Positions 36,471 through 45,700 of a DNA stretch of 64,000 bases are shown piece by piece (position 1 is the stretch's first letter; every line of letters begins with the position of its first letter). Source of the DNA: an uncultured Cellulomonadaceae bacterium (GTDB taxonomy: Bacteria > Actinomycetota > Actinomycetes > Actinomycetales > Cellulomonadaceae). The translations under genes were made by a program, and so were the position numbers. The notes below the pieces were generated by a model that was not told the DNA's origin, did no database searches, and saw only the letters and a program-made list of their open reading frames with translations. The stretch spans positions 496,001-560,000 of the forward strand of contig CANLXM010000001.1 of NCBI GenBank assembly GCA_947495165.1, given 5' to 3'.

Positions 36471-37610
36471 ATGACGCTCATCGACAGTGCGCGCAACGAC
36501 GCGGTGCCTGCGCGGCCGGGAACCAACGAGGTCCTGGGATCCGACGACGCCCTGGCGGCGTACCTGTTCGTGTACTTCGCGGGCGAGGACACCGACGACG
36601 GCGAGTCCATCCACCTCGCGGTCAGCCGCGGCAACGACGCGCTGCACTGGGACGACCTCAACGGCGGGCGTCCGGTGCTCACTTCCACGCACGGGACCCG
36701 GGGTCTGCGGGACCCGTTCATCCTGCGCTCCGCCGAGGGCGACCGGTTCTTCCTCATCGCGACCGACCTCAAGGTCTATCCGAGCGGCTCGTTCGCGGCC
36801 CCGCAGGAGACGGGCTCGCGGCACCTCGAGATCTGGGAGTCGACCGACCTCGTCACCTGGTCGGCCCAGCGCCATGTCGAGGTGTCCGGGCCCGAGGCCG
36901 GGAACACCTGGGCGCCCGAGGCGCACTACGACGCCGCGCGTGGCGAGTACCTCGTGTACTGGGCCTCGAACCTGTACGACGTCGGCCTCCCGGCCGCCGA
37001 GCGCTTGGCCACGGACTCGTACAACCGCATGCTCTGCGCGACGACGCGCGACTTCCGCACCTTCTCCACGCCTCAGGTCTGGGTCGACGTCCGGCGGGGC
37101 CCGGGCCTCGGCATGATCGACTCGACCGTGATCGAGCACGAGGGCGTCTACTACCGGGCGACGAAGGACGAGGCCACGATGCTGCCGCGGCTCGAGCGGA
37201 GCGTGGACCTGCGGGCGCAGGTCCACGGCGAGCTCCCCGACGCCGACGCCGCCACCGGCTGGGCGCTCGTCGCGCGCGACCTCGGGCTCGGCCAGGGCAA
37301 CGGCGTGGGCGGGGCGTTCACGGCGGGTGAGGGGCCGACGATCTTCCGCGCGAACGACGGCGACGTCTCGACCGGCGGGCGCCCGGCCTGGTACCTGTTC
37401 GTCGACCAGCCGAGCTATCACGGAGGGCGCGGGTACGTGCCGTTCGTGACCGACGACCTCGACTCGGGCGTCTGGACGAGCGTCGCGGACCGCGCGCAGC
37501 TCCCGGCCAGCCCGCGCCACGGCACGGTCCTGCCGATCACGGCAGGCGAGGCCGCGCGGGTGCGGGCTGCCCTCGGAGCGGAGGTGCCTGCGCGCAGCGC
37601 CGTCGACTGA
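36471..37610 (+). CDS. Cytoplasmic GH43 glycoside hydrolase
   Basis: 379-residue five-bladed beta-propeller of family GH43 with no signal peptide, so it probably acts inside the cell on imported arabino-oligosaccharides (or beta-xylosides). Candidate catalytic residues are Asp81 in GLRDPFI, Asp217 in MIDSTVIEH and Glu287 in GEGPTIFRAND. It is a paralogue of the catalytic domains in the two secreted GH43 proteins at 47.6 and 51.4 kb: the segments GNDALHWD, GLRDPFI, LEIWESTDLVTWS and GNTWAPEAH are common. The frame is open to 36396, but the start at 36471 leaves room for the promoter and operator. Confidence 0.85.
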   Translation: MTLIDSARNDAVPARPGTNEVLGSDDALAAYLFVYFAGEDTDDGESIHLAVSRGNDALHWDDLNGGRPVLTSTHGTRGLRDPFILRSAEGDRFFLIATDLKVYPSGSFAAPQETGSRHLEIWESTDLVTWSAQRHVEVSGPEAGNTWAPEAHYDAARGEYLVYWASNLYDVGLPAAERLATDSYNRMLCATTRDFRTFSTPQVWVDVRRGPGLGMIDSTVIEHEGVYYRATKDEATMLPRLERSVDLRAQVHGELPDADAATGWALVARDLGLGQGNGVGGAFTAGEGPTIFRANDGDVSTGGRPAWYLFVDQPSYHGGRGYVPFVTDDLDSGVWTSVADRAQLPASPRHGTVLPITAGEAARVRAALGAEVPARSAVD

Positions 37611-37686
37611 GCGGTGCCGAGCGGATCCCGGCGTCCGCTTCTTGCCGTTACCAAACAGTTACCGCCGACGCTTCCTTCCTGTCCGT

Positions 37687-37701
37687 TGTTAGCGCTAACA
37701 T
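37687..37701 (+). promoter_or_regulatory. Operator of the arabinose importer operon
   Basis: TGTTAGCGCTAACA (37687-37700) is identical to the araB operator, and TAACAT (37696-37701) again overlaps its right half as a possible -10. Two GTTACC direct repeats lie just upstream (37647-37652 and 37658-37663). No clear -35 is seen. Confidence 0.7.
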
Positions 37702-37767
37702 CGGACCAGAGCGAGATCGACGAGGACCTCGCGCCGAGCCGCACCGGCGGCATCTCAAGGAGGAGAC

Positions 37768-38751
37768 ATGGCACGCAAGGCTTTCTCTCGCATGGCTGTC
37801 AGCACGCTCGCAGCGCTCTCGCTGGTGACGCTGGCCGCGTGTGGGAGCGACAGTGACCCCGCGAGCACGAGCGGCGGCGGAGGCGGGGGCGACGACCTCA
37901 TCAAGGTCGGCTTCTCCCAGCTCGGCGCCGAGAGCGGATGGCGCACGGCGAACACCGAGTCCGTCAAGGCGAGCCTGACGAAGGAGAACGGCATCGACCT
38001 GACGTTCGTCGACGCCCAGCAGAAGCAGGAGAACCAGATCAAGGCCCTGCGCGACTTCGTCGACCAGGGCGTCGACGTCATCGCGTTCTCCCCGGTCATC
38101 GAGACCGGCTGGGACGAGGTCCTCCAGGACATCAAGGACGCCGAGATCCCCGTGGTGCTGGTCGACCGCACGGTCGAGACCACGGTCGAGGACCCGTTCG
38201 TCACCTGGATCGGCGCCGACTTCAAGCAGGAAGGCACCACGGCGGGCGAGTGGGTCAAGGAGAACCACCCCGACGCCAAGATCTTCGAGCTCCAGGGCAC
38301 CATGGGCTCCGGCGCGCAGACCGACCGTCAGGAAGGCTTCCGCGAGGTCGTCGGCGCCAACGTGATCGGTGAGGCGTCGGGCAACTTCACCCGCGCCGAG
38401 GGCAAGACGGCCACGGAGGCCGCCCTGGCCGCCTACCCGGAGATGGACCTGATCTTCGCGCACAACGACGACATGGGTCTGGGTGCGATCGAGGCCATCG
38501 AGGCCGCGGGCAAGAAGCCCGGCGAGGACATCAAGATCGTCACCGTCGACGGCGTGCGTGACGGCCTGCAGGCGCTGGTCGACAAGAAGTTCAACTTCGT
38601 CGTCGAGTGCAACCCCGTCTTCGGGGACCAGATCGTCGACCTCATCAAGAAGGTCGACGCCGGCGAGACCGTCGAGAAGGAGACCATCGTCGTCGACGAG
38701 GCCTTCGACCAGACCATCACGCAGGAGTTCGTGGACGCGCGTTCGTTCTGA
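37768..38751 (+). CDS. ytfQ: Sugar ABC importer, substrate-binding lipoprotein (YtfQ type)
   Basis: 327-residue periplasmic-binding protein with a lipoprotein signal (lipobox LAAC) and a Gly/Ser linker, so it is anchored on the outer membrane face. The mature part matches E. coli YtfQ closely: IKVGFSQLGAESGWRTANTES, DAQQKQENQIKALRDFVDQG and AFSPVIETGWDEVLQ. YtfQ binds galactofuranose, so a furanose sugar is the expected ligand. In this locus L-arabinofuranose is the natural guess (inference). AAGGAGG precedes the ATG. A strong hairpin follows the gene, typical for binding-protein genes that are expressed more than the membrane parts. Confidence 0.9.
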   Translation: MARKAFSRMAVSTLAALSLVTLAACGSDSDPASTSGGGGGGDDLIKVGFSQLGAESGWRTANTESVKASLTKENGIDLTFVDAQQKQENQIKALRDFVDQGVDVIAFSPVIETGWDEVLQDIKDAEIPVVLVDRTVETTVEDPFVTWIGADFKQEGTTAGEWVKENHPDAKIFELQGTMGSGAQTDRQEGFREVVGANVIGEASGNFTRAEGKTATEAALAAYPEMDLIFAHNDDMGLGAIEAIEAAGKKPGEDIKIVTVDGVRDGLQALVDKKFNFVVECNPVFGDQIVDLIKKVDAGETVEKETIVVDEAFDQTITQEFVDARSF

Positions 38752-38757
38752 CGCCCT

Positions 38758-38788
38758 CCCGGCCCGGGCCCTCGCGGCCCGGGCCGGG
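38758..38788 (+). terminator. Hairpin between the binding-protein gene and the rest of the importer operon
   Basis: A perfect 13-bp stem CCCGGCCCGGGCC/GGCCCGGGCCGGG with loop CTCGC starts 6 bp after the ytfQ stop. It has no U-tract, so it probably limits downstream transcription or protects the ytfQ message. Confidence 0.6.
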
Positions 38789-38860
38789 TGCACGATCCCC
38801 TCGGTCGCGCCCCCTCGTTGTCGGGGACGCTGACGACTCGTCCGCAGGAAGAAGGCAGCT

Positions 38861-40408
38861 ATGGCCCCGACGACGGAGCCGACCGGTTCACCGGTCGTGC
38901 AGATGACGGGCATCACGATCCAGTTCCCGGGCGTCAAGGCGCTCGACGACGTCGACTTCAGGCTCTTCCCGGGCGAGGTCCACGCGCTCATGGGTGAGAA
39001 CGGCGCCGGCAAGTCCACCCTGATCAAGGCCCTGACGGGCGTCTACGCGATCGACGCCGGAGAGATCCGCGTCGCTGGGAGCCCCCACCGATTCTCCGGG
39101 CCGGACGAGGCCCAGGATGCCGGCATCTCGACCGTGTACCAAGAGGTGAACCTCTGCGCGAACCTCAGCGTCGCGGAGAACATCATGCTCGGCCACGAGC
39201 CGCGCACCGGCCCGTTCATCAGCTGGCGCAAGATGCGGGCCCAGGCCGCCGAGTACCTCGCCCGCCTGCACCTCGACATCGACACGGCCAGCATGCTGTC
39301 GACCCACTCGATCGCGGTCCAGCAGCTGTGCGCCATCGCTCGCTCGACCGTCGTCGAGGCGAAGGTGCTCATCCTTGACGAGCCCACCTCGAGCCTGCAG
39401 AAGGCCGAGGTCGACGAGCTCTTCGCCGTGATCCGCGAGCTGCGGGAGCGCGGCGTCGCCATCCTGTTCGTCTCCCACTTCCTCGAGCAGGTCTACGAGA
39501 TCTCGGACCGCATGACGATCCTGCGCAACGGCCGGCTCGTGGCCGAGCATCGCACCGCAGACCTGCCCCGGCGCGAGCTGATCTCGCTCATGGTCGGCCG
39601 CGAGGGCGCCGAGCTCGACGCGATCGAGGACGGCGTGCAGTCGTCGCACCACGACCGACCGGCCGACGCCGTCCCGGCGCTCGCCGCGGTCGGGCTCGGT
39701 CGCGACGGGTCCGTGGAGGCGTTCGACCTCGACGTCTACCCCGGTGAGATCGTCGGTCTCGCGGGGCTGCTGGGCTCGGGACGCACCGAGACCGTGCGGC
39801 TGCTGTGCGGCGCGGACCGCCCCGAGCGCGGCGAGCTGCGCCTCGGTGGCGAGCCGGTGAAGATCTCCGACCCCCTCGACGCGCTGCACAAGGGGATCGC
39901 GTTCTCCTCCGAGGACCGCAAGAAGGAAGGCATCGTCGGCGACCTCACGGTCCGGGAGAACATCGCCCTGGCCATGCAGACGATGCGCGGTGTGTGGAAG
40001 CCGCTGCCCCGCAAGGAGCTCGACGAGGTCGTCGCGAAGTACATGACCGCGCTGAAGATCTCGCCCGCGGACCCCGGGATGCTCGTGAAGAACCTCTCCG
40101 GCGGCAACCAGCAGAAGGTCCTCCTGGCCCGGTGGCTCGCCACCGCGCCGCGGATCCTGATCCTCGACGAGCCCACCCGCGGCATCGACATCGGCGCCAA
40201 GGCCGACATCCAGAAGCTCGTCACCGACCTCGCCGCCGACGGCATGTCGGTGCTGTTCATCTCGTCCGAGTTCGACGAGGTCCTGCGCGTGAGCCAGCGC
40301 GTCGACATCCTGCGCGACCGCCGTCTGGTGCGCACCATCGCCAACGGCCCCGAGGTCTCGCAGGACACCCTGCTGGCCGCGATCGCCGCGAAGGGAGAGG
40401 TCGCATGA
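38861..40408 (+). CDS. ytfR: Sugar ABC importer, duplicated ATP-binding protein (YtfR type)
   Basis: 515-residue protein with two ABC domains, as in all ribose-type (CUT2) importers. First domain: Walker A GENGAGKST (45-53), Walker B VLILDEPTSSL. Second domain: degenerate Walker A LLGSGRTET, intact signature NLSGGNQQKVLLARWL and ILILDEPTRGIDIGAK. It energises the YtfT/YjfF-type channel. The start has GAAGAAGG. Its stop overlaps the next ATG (ATGA). Confidence 0.93.
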   Translation: MAPTTEPTGSPVVQMTGITIQFPGVKALDDVDFRLFPGEVHALMGENGAGKSTLIKALTGVYAIDAGEIRVAGSPHRFSGPDEAQDAGISTVYQEVNLCANLSVAENIMLGHEPRTGPFISWRKMRAQAAEYLARLHLDIDTASMLSTHSIAVQQLCAIARSTVVEAKVLILDEPTSSLQKAEVDELFAVIRELRERGVAILFVSHFLEQVYEISDRMTILRNGRLVAEHRTADLPRRELISLMVGREGAELDAIEDGVQSSHHDRPADAVPALAAVGLGRDGSVEAFDLDVYPGEIVGLAGLLGSGRTETVRLLCGADRPERGELRLGGEPVKISDPLDALHKGIAFSSEDRKKEGIVGDLTVRENIALAMQTMRGVWKPLPRKELDEVVAKYMTALKISPADPGMLVKNLSGGNQQKVLLARWLATAPRILILDEPTRGIDIGAKADIQKLVTDLAADGMSVLFISSEFDEVLRVSQRVDILRDRRLVRTIANGPEVSQDTLLAAIAAKGEVA

Positions 40409-41487
40409 GCGACGTCCGCCGCGCCCCCGCCGTCCCCACCTGGCGCAAGATCACCCAGCACCGCCTGTTCTGGCCCGTCGTCGCGCTCGTCGTCCTGATC
40501 GTCGCCTGCGGCATCAAGAACCCGACGTTCCTGGACGTCGAGATCCGCGACGGCCACCTGTTCGGCCAGCTCGTCGACATCGCGCGCTTCAGTGCCACGC
40601 CCCTCCTGCTCGCCCTCGGCATGGCGCTCGTGATCGCCACGGGAGGCATCGACCTGTCGGTCGGCGCGGTCATGGCGATCTCGCTCGCCGTGTCGCTGAC
40701 CTACCTGGACGGCAACCCGAACGCCGACAGCGCGGGAACCGTGGTCGTCGCGGTGCTCCTGGGCATCGTCGTCGCCCTCGTGGCGGGAGCCTTCAACGGC
40801 TTCCTCGTGTCCGTGCTCGGCGTCCAACCCTTCATCGCCACCATGATCCTGATGGTGGCGGGCCGCGGCGTCGCGATGCTCATCACCCAGGGCCAGATCA
40901 CGACCGTCACGAGCGCGCCGTTCAAGTACCTCGGCTCCGGGTTCGTGCTGGGCATCCCCACCCCGGTCGTGATCGCCGCGGTGATGTTCGTCGCCGTCGC
41001 GATCCTGGTGCGACGCACCGCCCTGGGCATGCTGCTCGAGAGCATCGGGATCAACCGCGAGGCCAGCCGCCTCGCGGGTGTCCAGTCGCGCAACATCACG
41101 TGGTTCGTCTACGTCCTCGCGGGCATGCTCGCGGGCATCGCGGGCATCGTCTACGGCGCTCCGACCATGGCGGCCGACGCCAACAACATCGGCCTGATGA
41201 AGGAGATGGACGCCATCATGTGCGTCGTCCTCGGCGGGACGGCGCTCGCGGGCGGCAAGTTCTACCTGGGCGGCACGGTCGTCGGCGCGCTCATCCTGTC
41301 GACCATCGAGCGCGCGGTCGTGATCTTCCACATCCCGTCGCAGATCACCCCGCTGTTCAAGGCGGTCGTCATCATCGCGGTCTGCGTCGCCCAGTCGCCG
41401 CGGCTGCGCGAGTACCTCAAGCCGCGACGACCACAACGTCCCCGCAGCATCGTCCCCGCGGCGCTCGCCGTGAAGGAGGCCGTCTGA
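40405..41487 (+). CDS. ytfT: Sugar ABC importer permease 1 (YtfT type)
   Basis: 360-residue integral membrane protein with about eight to ten helices. It matches E. coli YtfT through DGHLFGQLVDIARFSATPLL, IATGGIDLSVGAVMAIS, QPFIATMILMVAGRG and ADANNIGLMKEMDAIMCVVLGG. The start at 40405 overlaps the ATPase stop and the end overlaps the second permease start by one base. It is half of a heterodimeric channel. Confidence 0.93.
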   Translation: MSDVRRAPAVPTWRKITQHRLFWPVVALVVLIVACGIKNPTFLDVEIRDGHLFGQLVDIARFSATPLLLALGMALVIATGGIDLSVGAVMAISLAVSLTYLDGNPNADSAGTVVVAVLLGIVVALVAGAFNGFLVSVLGVQPFIATMILMVAGRGVAMLITQGQITTVTSAPFKYLGSGFVLGIPTPVVIAAVMFVAVAILVRRTALGMLLESIGINREASRLAGVQSRNITWFVYVLAGMLAGIAGIVYGAPTMAADANNIGLMKEMDAIMCVVLGGTALAGGKFYLGGTVVGALILSTIERAVVIFHIPSQITPLFKAVVIIAVCVAQSPRLREYLKPRRPQRPRSIVPAALAVKEAV

Positions 41488-42554
41488 TGTCCGCGACGCT
41501 CACCGCGCCCCAGACCCCGCGCTCCGACGACGGGCGCCGGCGCCCGACGGCCGGCACCGCACGCCGCACGCTCGCCCGGTTCCTGCGGCCTGAGCTGCTC
41601 CCGATCGCCGGCACCCTGCTGACGCTCGTGATCATGCTCGTGGTCGGCGAGTCCCGCTACGGCGGGGAGCGCGGCTTCGTCTCCGTGAAGCTGTTCTCCA
41701 ACCTGCTGCAGGACAACGCCTACCTGCTCGTGCTCGCCATCGGCATGACCTTCGTGATCATCACGGGCGGGATCGACCTGTCGGTCGGCGCCGTCGTCGC
41801 CCTCGTGGGCCTCGTGATCGCGACGCTCCTGCCGGCGGGTGTCCCGCTGCCCCTGGTGCTCGTCCTCAGCGTCCTGATCGGGTCGACCTTCGGGCTTCTC
41901 ATCGGCGTGCTGGTGCAGTACTTCGAGATCCAACCGTTCATCGCGTCGCTCGCGGCGATGTTCCTGGCCCGTGGGCTCGCGAACGTCGTCAGCGTGCAGT
42001 CGCTCGCGATCACGGACGAGGGCTTCGCGTCCATGGCGTCGTGGAGCCTCAAGTTCGGCGAGGGACGCGACATCTCGAAGCTCAACCTCTCGATGATCGT
42101 CGCGGTCGCCGTCCTCGCGCTCGCGTTCTACCTGCTGCACTACACGCGGTTCGGCCGCACGGTGTACGGGCTGGGCGTCGGGGACAACGGCAACGCGGTC
42201 GAGCTGATGGGCCTGCGCGCCGGCCGCACCCGCCTGTGGGTCTACGTCATCTCCGGCACGTGCGCGGGCATCGCCGGCATCCTGTTCGCCTTCTACACGA
42301 AGTCCGGCTACAACCTCACGGGCATCGGGATGGAGCTCGACGCGATCGCCGCGGTCGTGATCGGCGGCACCATCCTCACCGGTGGCGCCGGCTACGTGCT
42401 GGGCACCGGGATCGGGGTGGTCGTGTATGGCCTCATCCAGGTCCTCATCGCCCGCGAGGGCCTCGACTCCTGGTGGACGAAGGTGTTCATCGGCGTCGTG
42501 CTGCTCGCGTTCGTCATCCTCCAGCGCGCCATCGCGGCACGCAAGAAGAAGTAG
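41487..42554 (+). CDS. yjfF: Sugar ABC importer permease 2 (YjfF type)
   Basis: 355-residue partner permease. It matches E. coli YjfF through LLQDNAYLLVLAIGMTFVIITGGIDLSVGAVVAL, KSGYNLTGIGMELDAIAAVVIGGTILTGG and a C-terminal LDSWWTKVFIGVVLLAFVILQRAI. The four genes therefore keep the exact E. coli order Q-R-T-F. GAAGGAGG lies before the ATG. A hairpin follows. Confidence 0.93.
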   Translation: MSATLTAPQTPRSDDGRRRPTAGTARRTLARFLRPELLPIAGTLLTLVIMLVVGESRYGGERGFVSVKLFSNLLQDNAYLLVLAIGMTFVIITGGIDLSVGAVVALVGLVIATLLPAGVPLPLVLVLSVLIGSTFGLLIGVLVQYFEIQPFIASLAAMFLARGLANVVSVQSLAITDEGFASMASWSLKFGEGRDISKLNLSMIVAVAVLALAFYLLHYTRFGRTVYGLGVGDNGNAVELMGLRAGRTRLWVYVISGTCAGIAGILFAFYTKSGYNLTGIGMELDAIAAVVIGGTILTGGAGYVLGTGIGVVVYGLIQVLIAREGLDSWWTKVFIGVVLLAFVILQRAIAARKKK

Positions 42555-42561
42555 GTCGTCC

Positions 42562-42587
42562 GCGGACCGCCCTCCGGGGCGGTCCGC
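42562..42587 (+). terminator. Hairpin ending the importer operon
   Basis: A perfect 10-bp stem GCGGACCGCC/GGCGGTCCGC with a 6-base loop, 7 bp after the last permease stop; no U-tract. The rest of the gap up to 42785 holds only two CCGCTCGACCGC direct repeats (42652 and 42668). Confidence 0.55.
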
Positions 42588-42785
42588 CTCGGCGCAGGAT
42601 CCACCCTGCCGCCCGTCCTCGCGGTCCCACCGCCCCCCGTCACCTACATCCCCGCTCGACCGCATCTCCGCTCGACCGCGTGACCTGGACACGGACGTCC
42701 GGGCCCCCTGCACGCGGGTCTTCGCCGCTCCTGGCCCGAGCGCGCCTTCGCGCTGCCCGGGCAACCGACGATGAGGAGACCGAAC

Positions 42786-45700
42786 GTGACTTCCCGATCC
42801 GCGCTCGCGACCACCACGGTCGCGGCGCTCGTGGTCAGCCTGCTGGCCGCCACGCCCGCGTCCGCCGCACCACCCACCAGCGTCCTGCCCGGCGCCCCCC
42901 TGCCCGCCGCCGCACCTGCGGGGGTCATCCCCGACGGCGCGTGGGTGGACGACTTCGACGGCACCGCCCTCGACGCCGCGTGGCACACCGTGAACCCCGC
43001 GGGTGACGCCGTCACCGTGGCCGACGGCGCGCTGCGCCTCGCCTCCCAGGTGGGGGACACGTGGCAGACGTCGAACACCGCCAAGAACCTGCTCATGCTC
43101 GACGTCCCCGACGCCGACTTCACGGCCGTCGCCGCCGTCGACGCCCCCGCCACCCTCGACTTCCAGGGCGCGGGGCTCATCGCGTGGCAGGACATGGACA
43201 ACTACGTGCGCACCGGGCTCTCGCACATCGGCTTCACGACGGCCGAGCCGCACAGCTTCGAGGACCCGATCGTCGTGGAGAACGGCATGGAGACGGCGGG
43301 TGCCTTCGCCTCGACGTTCACGTCCCGTCCGGGCTCGACGTCGGAGATCCTGCGGCTGCAGCGCACCGGCGACGTCCTCACCAGCAGCTATTGGCGCGAC
43401 GGCGCGTGGGAGCAGGCAGCCCAGGTCACGCTCGCGTTCCCGGTGACGCAGGTGGGCGTGTATGCGCTCGCGTCCCAGGACGGCACGAGCCACACCGCGT
43501 CCTTCGACTACGTCGCGCTCGCGGCCGACGACGGCGCTGACGTCGCCCCGGAGGGCACCTTCACCCTGCGGGGCGAGGGCGACGCCCGCTACCTCACCGC
43601 GAGCGAGGACGGGCGTCTCGGCCTGGCCGCCGAGCGGCCCAGCGGAACCCTGACCCTCGAGGCGCGCCCGCTCGGCGACGGGGCGCTCGCCCTGTGGTCC
43701 GGCGAGCACCCGGTCGTCGTGGCCGACGGTGTCCTGGCCTTCGGTGCGGCGGACGCCGACCCTGTGCCGCTGCGGCTCACCGACGCCGGGGGCGGCACGC
43801 TCGTGCTGCGCACGGCCGACGGCGCGGCTCACGTCGGCCTGGTCGACGGGGTCCTGACCCTCGGGGTGCAGGACGACGCCGTCCGTCTCACGGTCGAGCA
43901 GGTCACGGTCCGCGACGGCTCGAAGATCGAGATCGACGGGGACGCGACGAGCATCGAGACCTCGGACGAGCTGTACGGGATCTTCTACGAGGACATCAAC
44001 TACGCGGCCGACGGCGGGCTGTACGCCGAGCTCGTCCGCAACCGGTCCTTCGAGTTCGCGCCGGCGGACAACGCCTCGTTCACGGGCCTGACCGCCTGGC
44101 AGGTGCTCGCGCGCGGCGCCGGCGCCGGCAGCACCGGGGAGGTCGTCTCCGACGACGACCGGCTCAACGAGATGAACCGCAACTACCTGCGGCTCGAGGC
44201 GACCGGCGCGGGCGGCGGGATCCGCAACGCCGGGTACAACGCTGGCGTCGCGCTCACCGCGGGGGAGAAGTACGACTTCACCGTGTGGGCGCGCACGACG
44301 ACCGCCCAGACGCTCACCGTCGCCCTCGAGGACGCGGCCGGCGACCGCACGTTCGCGACCGGCACCGTCGAGGTCGACGGGTCGGACGCGTGGAAGCAGT
44401 ACGCGATCACGCTGACGGCCACCGCGTCGACCGACGCCGCGCGCCTCGCGGTGCTCGCCGGCGCCGCCAGCGCGGTGCGCCTGGACATGGTGTCCCTGTT
44501 CCCCCAGGACACCTGGGTGGGGCCGGTCAACGGCAAGTCCGTGCTCCGCAAGGACCTCGCGGAGAAGATCGTCGACCTCGAACCCCGCTTCCTGCGGTTC
44601 CCGGGCGGCTGCGTCACCAATGTCGGCACCTTCGACACCTACGCCGAGTCGGGCTACACCGACCGGCAGCGCACGTACCAGTGGAAGGAGACCGTCGGTC
44701 CGGTCGAGGAGCGACCGACGAACTGGAACTTCTGGGGCTACAACCAGTCCTACGGCATCGGCTACCTCGAGTACTTCCTGCTCGCCGAGGACCTCGGCGC
44801 GGTCCCGCTGCCCGTGGTCTCCGTGGGCGCCAACGGCTGCGGCTCGACCATCCCCGAGCTGACCGACCCCGAGGGCATCGAGCGCTGGGTGCAGGACACG
44901 GTCGACCTCGTCGAGTTCGCGATCGGTGACACGAGCACCGAGTGGGGCGCCGTGCGCGCCGAGCTCGGTCACCCCGAGCCCTTCGACCTGCGCTACATCG
45001 GTCTGGGCAACGAGGAGAACACGACGACGTTCGAGGCGAACTTCCCAGCGTTCCGCGACGCGATCGCGGCGAAGTTCCCGCAGATCGAGATCATCTCCAA
45101 CTCCGGCCCCGACGACGCGGGCACCCGGTTCGACCAGCTCTGGGACTTCAACCGCGCGCAGGACGTGGACATGGTCGACGAGCACTACTACAACGACCCG
45201 TCCTGGTTCCTCGCGAACACCGAGCGCTACGACTCCTACGACCGCAGCGGGCCGGCGGTGTTCCTCGGCGAGTACGCCTCCCGGGGCAACACCCTGTGGA
45301 ACGCGCTGTCCGAGGCTGCATACATGACGGGCCTGGAGCGCAACTCCGACGTCGTCCGGCTCGCGTCGTACGCGCCGCTGCTCTCCAACGAGGACTACGT
45401 GCAGTGGTCCCCGGACGCGATCTGGTTCGACAACGACGAGTCGTGGGTGACCCCGAACTACCACGTGCAGCAGATGTTCGCGGCGAACCACGGGGACGAG
45501 GTCGTCCCGAGCACCTATGCCGGGCCGGTCGTCACGCCCGACCCGCTCGCGGGCGGCGTCTTCCTGTCGACGTGGTCGACGAGCGCCGCCTACGACAACC
45601 TGCGCGTGACCGACAACGCGACCGGGGACCTGCTGTTCTCCGACGACTTCGCCGACGCGTCGCAGTGGGCGAGCCAGGCGGGCAGCTGGGCCGTCACGGA

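Noticed and set aside
42652..42679. Tandem CCGCTCGACCGC repeats before the GH51 gene as an operator
   Set aside because: No dyad symmetry and no similarity to the two LacI-type sites found elsewhere in the locus.
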